From Clostridia bacterium (GTDB taxonomy: Bacteria; Bacillota_A; Clostridia; Oscillospirales; Butyricicoccaceae): DNA of 10,520 bases. The position numbers and the translations under genes were made by a program. This document shows positions 5,938 to 10,520 of the stretch, in pieces; within the stretch, counting starts at the first letter, position 1; each line of letters starts with the position of its first letter. The notes beneath the pieces were generated by a model. That model was given only the letters and a program-made list of their open reading frames with translations, searched no databases and was not told the origin of the DNA. Location of the stretch: the NCBI GenBank assembly GCA_017421885.1, contig JAFOHJ010000059.1, positions 1 through 10,520 of the forward strand, written 5' to 3'.

Positions 5938-6276
5938 ATGCGCAAAACACTCTTCCCCGTTATCGACCCTGTCGCTACGGGCGAAAACATCATGCGTCTT
6001 CGCAAGGAACGCGGCCTCACCGTGCGCGACCTGCAGGCCTACTTCGGCTTCGAAGAGCCCCGCGCCATCTACAAGTGGCAGCACGGCACCAGCCTGCCCA
6101 CTGTCGACAACCTGTATGCCCTGAGTGCTCTGCTCGATGTACCCATGGACGAGATCCTGGTCTCGGCAAAGCCCAAACTTAATATGATCGTTTGCGAGCA
6201 GCAGGCCAAAGCCTGCTGCTCGGCTGTTTATTGGGGCCGAAAATCATGGAAACGGCAGAAGTCCAGGGTCGCTTAG
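5938..6276 (+). CDS. XRE-family helix-turn-helix transcriptional regulator
   Basis: A 112-residue protein with a Cro/C1-type HTH at about residues 14-74: GENIMRLRKERGLTVRDLQAYFG (first helices), AIYKWQHGTSLPTVDNLYALSALL (recognition helix and core) and VPMDEILV. It has no effector domain, so it should act as a small dimeric repressor or activator. GGAGG (5924-5928) lies 9 bases before the ATG. The last ~27 residues (CEQQAKACCSAVYWGRKSWK onward) are basic and lie outside the HTH. Codons 86-95 form a perfect 12-bp hairpin in the DNA (6195-6222), so the tail may be partly read-through into a repeat element. Targets are unknown; candidates are its own promoter region, shared with the divergent small basic gene, and the palindrome at 7328-7348. 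Confidence 0.88.
   Translation: MRKTLFPVIDPVATGENIMRLRKERGLTVRDLQAYFGFEEPRAIYKWQHGTSLPTVDNLYALSALLDVPMDEILVSAKPKLNMIVCEQQAKACCSAVYWGRKSWKRQKSRVA
6195..6222 (+). repeat. 12-bp perfect hairpin inside the 3' end of the XRE gene
   Basis: CGAGCAGCAGGC pairs with GCCTGCTGCTCG around a CAAA loop. It has terminator-like strength but no T-run (GCTGTTTATT follows), and it encodes residues Cys86 to Ser95 of the regulator. It may attenuate read-through or mark the edge of a dispersed element. Confidence 0.7.
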
Positions 6277-6537
6277 ACCATTTTCTCTTCGGTATCCGAA
6301 ACCGGAGCATAAAAAATATGCTCTTTGCTCGAATACCTCTGGTATTTTCTTTATGAAAGAATTGGACTATATAGCCCATATATTATGATTATGGGAAACG
6401 AATGTGGATAGATGGATTTATCGGTATGACGATAGGCGAAAAACGTTTTTACGCATGACGATGATGGAAACGGCTTGCGCCCCACTCCAGAATATCTTCA
6501 ATAATATAAACTGATTTTCGATCATCCTATGTTATTT

Positions 6538-6600
6538 TCATGCAGCATTATAGTTCATCTGCACCTGAACCGATCTCCGCTTCCCCTTATCCTGCCGCAT
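6538..6600 (-). CDS. Possible 20-residue micro-protein
   Basis: On the minus strand GGAGG (6612-6608 region) stands 6 bases before an ATG that opens a 20-codon basic frame, MRQDKGKRRSVQVQMNYNAA, ended by TGA. It lies 35 bases downstream of the 211-residue gene on the same strand and could be translated from its transcript. Short frames behind a chance Shine-Dalgarno are common, and I recognise no family, so this is a tentative entry. Confidence 0.25.
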   Translation of the reverse strand: MRQDKGKRRSVQVQMNYNAA

Positions 6601-6610
6601 CCATGACCTC

Positions 6611-6634
6611 CGGCCCGGGCCGAAGGCCGTTTTT
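6611..6634 (+). terminator. Plus-strand terminator closing the intergenic stretch
   Basis: CGGCC (6611-6615) can pair with GGCCG (6625-6629), or GGCC with GGCC around GAA (6618-6628); TTTTT follows at 6630-6634. It points rightward and touches the TAG stop (6637-6635) of the minus-strand gene. It would stop transcripts coming from the XRE gene or from the intergenic stretch before they run antisense through that gene. Confidence 0.6.
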
Positions 6635-7270
6635 CTACACAATCGCCTCAAGATAGTTTTCAAAGACGGTGTGAAAGCTGTCATTCACATCGAAGGGAGC
6701 CTCATAGGCCACCTCCGAGTTGACCATGCAGCGATCCAGCTGCGCACTCACCTCATCGGACTTACGGTTAAGCTCCGAAAGACGGCTGCGCATCTTGTTG
6801 CGGTCGAAATTGATAGTCGTGACTCGCTTGGCATCACAGCGGTAGGACACCTGATTGCCCTCGGCATTAAATCGATATCCGATGCCGCCTCCCGGCAGCA
6901 CCTGCTCTGAGCTGCGAAGATCCACCATCCTTCGCAGAACAGAAGCGATGTTCTGTCGCTTGCCGTTAAGCGATACTTCGTTGTCCATATCGATGGGCAG
7001 CGCCGCCTTTGCATCATGGATACCTCTGGCCAGCTTTTCGTGCTCGTCCAGCAGATGCATCAGAAAAGATACAACTTCATTTATGCGGTCGGCATATTCG
7101 CTGGGTGCAATGTCGACTGTAACCTCATTCTCAAGCTCAGGCATGATCTTCTTATGGAAGACGGTTGTCTGAGTTTTTGTTATATTGCGGTCCTGCAGCA
7201 GTATGCTCTGCGCCTCATTCATCAGCGCCTGCAGCTTATTCTGAAAACGAAATGCTTCTTTAAGATTCAT
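6635..7270 (-). CDS. Conserved-looking hypothetical protein, 211 residues
   Basis: I do not recognise the family. The protein is soluble, highly charged and mostly helical, with no signal peptide or membrane segment. Two helical blocks (about 1-45, MNLKEAFRFQNKLQALMNEA..., and about 60-90, ADRINEVVSFLMHLLDEHEK) precede a central GKRQNIASVLRRMVDLRSSE. A beta-like stretch GGGIGYRFNAEGNQVSYRCD (126-145) then leads to a heptad-like helix RNKMRSRLSELNRKSDEVSA (about 157-176). The sequence ends in a long acidic tail. This is the kind of layout seen in phage- or plasmid-encoded structural or accessory proteins, but that is an impression. The start is supported by AAGGAG (7283-7278) 7 bases upstream and by a good promoter at 7330-7302, whose -35 box overlaps a perfect palindrome, so the gene is probably under tight control. 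Confidence 0.8.
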   Translation of the reverse strand: MNLKEAFRFQNKLQALMNEAQSILLQDRNITKTQTTVFHKKIMPELENEVTVDIAPSEYADRINEVVSFLMHLLDEHEKLARGIHDAKAALPIDMDNEVSLNGKRQNIASVLRRMVDLRSSEQVLPGGGIGYRFNAEGNQVSYRCDAKRVTTINFDRNKMRSRLSELNRKSDEVSAQLDRCMVNSEVAYEAPFDVNDSFHTVFENYLEAIV

Positions 7271-7301
7271 GGTATCACTCCTTGTTATTTGTTATGTCTG
7301 T

Positions 7302-7330
7302 ATCATATAACGCGGAGAGCAATATGTCAT
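7302..7330 (-). promoter_or_regulatory. Sigma-A promoter of the 211-residue protein gene
   Basis: On the minus strand ATGACA (7330-7325, 5/6) and TATGAT (7307-7302, 5/6) are separated by 17 bases, with the ATG 31 bases downstream of the -10 box. Confidence 0.7.
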
Positions 7331-7348
7331 TGAACCGCTGGTTCAATG
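7328..7348. promoter_or_regulatory. Operator-like palindrome overlapping the -35 box
   Basis: CATTGAACC and GGTTCAATG form a perfect 9-bp inverted repeat with a GCT centre. It covers half of the -35 box of the 211-residue gene and extends upstream. Without a T-run it is unlikely to be a terminator. A dimeric regulator bound here would block or help RNA polymerase; the XRE protein 1 kb away is one candidate. It could instead be the end of a repeat element. Confidence 0.55.
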
Positions 7349-7506
7349 GTAAGTCTCAAAAGAAACATCTGATCCTGTTATAGCCTGGAAAAAGCGAGCT
7401 GATCCTGCACTCGATGCTTTATCGATATCGCTGCCAGAATGTTATGCAACACAAATAATTTGTTTCAGCATATCAACCAAACTTTTCTAATTCTTTCAAA
7501 ACCATC

Positions 7507-7535
7507 TTTACCCCCTCCGCTTATCTTGGTATTAT
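7507..7535 (+). promoter_or_regulatory. Sigma-A promoter of the M20 operon
   Basis: TTTACC (7507-7512, 4/6) and TATTAT (7530-7535, 5/6) are separated by 17 bases. The first start codon follows 48 bases after the -10 box. Confidence 0.6.
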
Positions 7536-7583
7536 ATTAACACAGTAAATAATCCCATATCAGATATAAGGAGGCAGAGCTAT

Positions 7584-8942
7584 ATGACAAACCGACAGGA
7601 ACTTCTGGTAAAGAATGTAGACACTCACAAACAGCTTATTCTCGATGCCGAAAGATGGCTTTGGGCTCATCCTCAGACAGGTTTCACCGAATGGCAGGCA
7701 AACGAATACCTGACAGAGAAGTTCGAAGCACTTGGCTATGAGCTCCATCAGGCAGGCAATATCCCCGGATTCTGGACCGATCTGGACACCGGAAAGCCCG
7801 GCCCCAAGCTGGTCATATTCGGTGAGCTTGATGCTCTTGATATTGCCAACCATCCCGAATCTGTCAACGGCATGACCCACTGCTGTGCCCATCACGCTCA
7901 GGGTGCCGCCCTGCTCGGTCTGGCTGCTGCGCTCAAAGAACCCGGTGCTCTTGATGGCCTTTGCGGCTCGATCAGACTGATCGCCGTTCCCGCCGAAGAA
8001 ATGATCCAGCTGGCATTCCGTGAAGAACTCCGTCAACAGGGCATTATAAAGTACAATGGCGGTAAGGTAGAGTTCATGCATCGCGGCTTCCTCGATGACT
8101 GCGATATTGCTCTCATGGTACACGGCATCACCGAAAGCTATAACTTTATGTCCAATATCGGCAGCAACGGCTGTATGGCAAAGACCATCAAATTCAAGGG
8201 CAAGAGTTCCCATGCCGGCGGCGCGCCCCATCTGGGAATCAATGCTCAGTATGCCGCACACCTCGGCCTTCAGGCTGTCAACGACATTCGCGAGACATTT
8301 CAGGAGAAGGACTATATCCGTTTCCATCCTATCTTGAAGGGTGTCAACTGTGCGGTTAATATCATTCCCGACGAAATGAAGATCGAATCCTATGTCCGCG
8401 GCTCTACTCTCGAAGCTATCAAGCGTGAGAACAGGAAGGTAAACCGCGCACTCACCGGTGCAGCTCTTGCCATGGGCGCAGGTGTAGAACTCTGCGACCG
8501 CCCCGGCTATTCCCCTGAGATCCATGATGTAACATACATGAAGCTCGTCGAAAAATGCTGTAATGAACTTGTCAACGGTGAAGAAGTTTTCTTTGACTAT
8601 ACCGAGTGGGGCACCGGCTCTTCTGACTTCGGTGATGTAACCTGTGTCATGCCCGGCATGCAGTTCCACAGCGGCGGCGGAAGAGGAACAATGCACGGAA
8701 TCGACTTTGAGATCACAGATCCTTACCAGATGTGCGGCAACTCTGCAAAAGTCCAGCTGTTTATTATCGACGAACTTCTGAAGAATGACGCAGCTACTGC
8801 CAAGGAGATCATCGCCAATTACAAGGCACCCTATTCCTCCATCAAGGAATATCTCAAGGCTGTTGACGAGATCATGCTCGATAAGGATGCCGTCACATAC
8901 GACGAAAACGGCAACGCAAAGGTAGATTTCCAGAATATCTGA
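7584..8942 (+). CDS. M20-family metallopeptidase/amidohydrolase (first of a tandem pair)
   Basis: A 452-residue cytoplasmic hydrolase of the M20 clan, closest in pattern to the amidohydrolase branch (aminobenzoyl-glutamate, indole-acetyl-amino acid and N-acyl-amino acid hydrolases). Visible features: GELDALD (80-86); the metal-binding region THCCAHHAQGAALLGLA (98-114), which has CAH where relatives have CGH; PAEE with Glu138/Glu139 (catalytic base and ligand); His180; the dimerisation domain around KGKSSHAG (205-212, His210) to about 300; GTGSSDFGDV (343-352); and HSGGGRGTMHGIDFEI (362-377) with His362/His371. AAGGAGG (7568-7574) lies 9 bases before the ATG. It is the first gene of a two-gene operon with its paralogue 30 bases downstream. 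Substrate is not readable; N-acyl or peptide amide hydrolysis is the family expectation. Confidence 0.92.
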   Translation: MTNRQELLVKNVDTHKQLILDAERWLWAHPQTGFTEWQANEYLTEKFEALGYELHQAGNIPGFWTDLDTGKPGPKLVIFGELDALDIANHPESVNGMTHCCAHHAQGAALLGLAAALKEPGALDGLCGSIRLIAVPAEEMIQLAFREELRQQGIIKYNGGKVEFMHRGFLDDCDIALMVHGITESYNFMSNIGSNGCMAKTIKFKGKSSHAGGAPHLGINAQYAAHLGLQAVNDIRETFQEKDYIRFHPILKGVNCAVNIIPDEMKIESYVRGSTLEAIKRENRKVNRALTGAALAMGAGVELCDRPGYSPEIHDVTYMKLVEKCCNELVNGEEVFFDYTEWGTGSSDFGDVTCVMPGMQFHSGGGRGTMHGIDFEITDPYQMCGNSAKVQLFIIDELLKNDAATAKEIIANYKAPYSSIKEYLKAVDEIMLDKDAVTYDENGNAKVDFQNI

Positions 8943-8972
8943 TATAAAGTCAACCGCAAGGAGGGGTCCTGA

Positions 8973-10340
8973 ATGAAAAATCTTGACTCTATTGAACAGA
9001 AAATATGCGACAATATCGAAGCGCATAAGGATGAAATCATCGAACTTGGCCGTGATATTTACTATCACGCAGAACCGGGTTGGTTTGAGCATCGCACAGC
9101 CGGTGTGATGTCTGATGTCTTTAAGAAAATGGGTATGCACACCGTTGAGAACATTGCAACTACAGGTATTAAGGGATACTTAAAGCCTCCCAGCCAGACC
9201 GGTCCCACTGTAGCACTTATGGGCGAACTCGATGCCGTCATATACGAAGGCCATCCGGACGCAAATCCTGAAAACGGCGCAGCTCATATCTGTGGTCACC
9301 ATGGCCAGATAGCTGCTGTCCTTGGAGCCGCATTCGGTCTTAATGACCCTGAAGTTATGGCTGCGCTTGACGGTAATGTGGTCTTCCTCGGTGTCCCCTG
9401 CGAAGAAGGCGCATCTCCCGATATCATAAGCAAACTCGTGTCTGAAGGAAAGATCCAGTTCCCCAGCGGTAAGAGCGAACTTATTAGAATAGGTGCATTT
9501 GACGATATAGACATCACTCTCGGCCATCACCTTCTTCCTGAACAGCGAATTGTTCGCCACAACGGCACAAATAATGGCTGTGTAACCAAACTGGTCACTT
9601 TCCATGGAAAAGCCTGCCATGGTGCTTCTCCCTTCCTCGGTGTCGATGCAATGTCGGCAATGTCGATCGCTATGCACGCCTTGGACGCACAGCGCGAGAC
9701 CTTCAGAGAAGCTGACGGCGTAAGAATTCATGGCTTCATAGTAGAAAATGGCAAGGCTGCAAATGTAGTTGCTGAGCGTGTAGTTCTCAACTACATCGTC
9801 CGCGCAGCATCTAATGAGGCACTTCAAGACGCCAGCGCAAAGTTCGACAGAGCTATGCGTGCCGGCGCAGTTGCCATGGGCTGCGGCCTCACTATCCAGA
9901 CAGACTGCAAAACAATGAACAATCTGTCCTATACTCTCGATCAGTGCAAATGTATAGACGAGACTTTGGCTCAGATCGATGAGTACCCCACTGCCCATCT
10001 TCCCGCAACAAATCACAGATACGGCTCAAACGACTTCGGTGATGTACAGCACATTATGCCTGCAATGCGCTTTACGACCGGTGGTGTAAAGAACGACCTT
10101 CATACGAAGGACATGCAGATGGAAGACGAATATCTGGCATATGTAATGGCCGCCAAAGTCTTTGCTCTCTCTGCATATAAGCTCCTTAAGAACAAAGCTG
10201 AATATGCAAAAGCCGTAATTGATACCTGGAATCCGGAAATGACAAAGAAATCGTACACAGCTTTCTGTCAGAACCTCTCTACAACGGAAGAGATGCCCAT
10301 GCAGCCCCTTCCAACTCTGGCAAAGTCTATAATCGGATAA
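8973..10340 (+). CDS. M20-family metallopeptidase/amidohydrolase (second of a tandem pair)
   Basis: A 455-residue paralogue of the preceding gene with the same motif order: GELDAV (84-89); the more canonical metal region HICGHHGQIAAVLGAAFG (105-122); PCEEG with Glu144/Glu145; GHH (His185/His186); HGKACHGASP (His216) in the dimerisation domain; YGSNDFGDV (350-358); and HTKDMQMEDEY (His377) near the C-terminus. AAGGAGG (8958-8964) lies 8 bases before the ATG, and 30 bases separate it from the upstream stop, so the two are co-transcribed from 7507-7535 and end at 10353-10396. In E. coli, AbgA and AbgB are two M20 proteins that together hydrolyse p-aminobenzoyl-glutamate. A similar heteromeric enzyme is a reasonable hypothesis here but is not shown by the sequence. 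No signal peptide or membrane segment is present. Confidence 0.92.
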   Translation: MKNLDSIEQKICDNIEAHKDEIIELGRDIYYHAEPGWFEHRTAGVMSDVFKKMGMHTVENIATTGIKGYLKPPSQTGPTVALMGELDAVIYEGHPDANPENGAAHICGHHGQIAAVLGAAFGLNDPEVMAALDGNVVFLGVPCEEGASPDIISKLVSEGKIQFPSGKSELIRIGAFDDIDITLGHHLLPEQRIVRHNGTNNGCVTKLVTFHGKACHGASPFLGVDAMSAMSIAMHALDAQRETFREADGVRIHGFIVENGKAANVVAERVVLNYIVRAASNEALQDASAKFDRAMRAGAVAMGCGLTIQTDCKTMNNLSYTLDQCKCIDETLAQIDEYPTAHLPATNHRYGSNDFGDVQHIMPAMRFTTGGVKNDLHTKDMQMEDEYLAYVMAAKVFALSAYKLLKNKAEYAKAVIDTWNPEMTKKSYTAFCQNLSTTEEMPMQPLPTLAKSIIG

Positions 10341-10352
10341 TACAATAATCAC

Positions 10353-10400
10353 AAAAGAGTAGAACCCTATTTCAAAGATAGAGTTCTACTCTTTTTATTT
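10353..10400 (+). terminator. Rho-independent terminator of the M20 operon
   Basis: AAAAGAGTAGAAC (10353-10365) pairs perfectly with GTTCTACTCTTTT (10383-10395). Inner CTAT/ATAG pairs extend it, and TTATTTT follows. It starts 12 bases after the stop codon. The A-run on the left arm could let it work in the other direction too. Confidence 0.95.
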
Positions 10401-10520
10401 TACCCTTTATTAATAGATACACCCAACAGCTATACAACAAGTACATAAAAAGTAAGATTTGTTTCTTATCCACTTCACCTAAGTCTTATGTTTCATCAAA
10501 TTCTAAAAGAATTTTCAAAA

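Larger units (their letters stand above)
6277..6634 (+). other. Hairpin-rich intergenic stretch without a convincing gene
   Basis: About 360 bases with no good protein-coding frame. Plus-strand structures include TTCGG/CCGAA (6288-6300), GAGCATA/TATGCTC (6305-6323, A5 loop), AATACC/GGTATT followed by TTCTTT (6332-6352, a weak terminator for the XRE gene), CCCATA/TATGGG (6375-6395) and a palindromic AAAAACGTTTTT flanked by GCG and CGC. The octamer ATGACGAT occurs twice (around 6427 and 6456). The stretch ends in a GC-rich hairpin with a T5 run at 6611-6634. It could be a long 3' leader, a structured RNA, or a decayed dispersed repeat. Confidence 0.5.
7284..7583. other. Divergent regulatory region between the 211-residue gene and the M20 operon
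   Basis: The 300 bases carry the minus-strand promoter (7302-7330), the palindrome (7328-7348) and the plus-strand promoter (7507-7535). Between them, 7350-7506 holds no gene: plus- and minus-strand frames are broken by stops. It shows a direct repeat CTGATCCTG (around 7369 and 7401) and a short minus-strand frame from an ATG just past the palindrome, reading MFLLRLTIEPAVQ and stop, whose last codons lie in the palindrome. Confidence 0.6.

Noticed and set aside
6179..6379. Minus-strand 66-codon frame across the end of the XRE gene
   Set aside because: It has no ribosome binding site. It is a reverse reading of the hairpin-rich stretch, and its open state follows from inverted repeats.
7560..9140. 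526-codon minus-strand frame opposite the first M20 gene
   Set aside because: It is antisense to a gene with a full M20 motif set and spans two M20 genes and their intergenic ribosome binding site. No start signal is present.
9180..10016. 278-codon minus-strand frame opposite the second M20 gene
   Set aside because: It lies wholly within the M20 coding region on the other strand, with no ribosome binding site and no recognisable domain.
10401..10520. Possible start or end of a gene at the right edge
   Set aside because: The last 120 bases are AT-rich. A minus-strand frame ending at 10486 shows too few codons to judge, and no ribosome binding site or domain is visible.
1..10520. CRISPR array, tRNA/rRNA genes or a complete insertion sequence
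   Set aside because: I saw no regularly spaced repeats, no cloverleaf with CCA-type end and no transposase frame with flanking inverted repeats.

Overview
The window looks like chromosomal DNA of a gut-type anaerobic Firmicute, most likely Oscillospiraceae/Ruminococcaceae (Faecalibacterium/Subdoligranulum/Ruminococcus-like). This placement is an inference. It rests on near-consensus sigma-A promoters, strong AGGAGG-type ribosome binding sites, AT-rich spacers around more GC-rich genes, a class I desulfoferrodoxin (an oxygen-defence enzyme of anaerobes) and an XRE regulator of a style I associate with this group. No rRNA, tRNA, CRISPR array or intact transposase is visible.

Left part (1-2910). 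A secreted protein of unknown function runs off the left edge on the minus strand. Next come a 150-residue minus-strand protein with an excisionase/MerR-like start, a plus-strand ornithine cyclodeaminase/mu-crystallin family dehydrogenase, and a plus-strand desulfoferrodoxin. The last two each have their own promoter and terminator and look monocistronic.

Middle (2911-5880). A minus-strand NIF3-like metal protein converges on the desulfoferrodoxin and shares its bidirectional terminator. Upstream of it lies the last ~40 codons of an oligopeptide ABC transporter ATPase. Its stop codon and a strong terminator are intact, but the rest has been replaced by AT-rich sequence. A minus-strand imidazolonepropionase-like/prolidase-like amidohydrolase follows. 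Then comes a 59-codon, very basic minus-strand reading frame that has no ATG, GTG or TTG start but has a perfect AGGAGG seven bases ahead of an ATT codon.

Right part (5881-10520). A plus-strand XRE regulator ends in a tail whose codons form a 12-bp hairpin. It is followed by about 360 bp rich in hairpins without a convincing gene. A minus-strand 211-residue protein of unknown function has a good promoter whose -35 box overlaps a perfect 9-3-9 inverted repeat. Two tandem M20-type metallopeptidase/amidohydrolase paralogues, 30 bp apart, form one operon that ends in a strong terminator.

Taken together the window is mostly peptide and amino-acid catabolism: the amidohydrolase, the paired M20 enzymes, the cyclodeaminase homologue and the peptide transporter remnant. 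Between them lie small regulatory or possibly mobile-element-derived pieces. I did not find a clearly new multi-gene defence or biosynthetic system. The best leads are the small basic protein with the apparent ATT start, the operator-like palindrome at 7328-7348, the hairpin-rich stretch at 6195-6634 and the transporter remnant.
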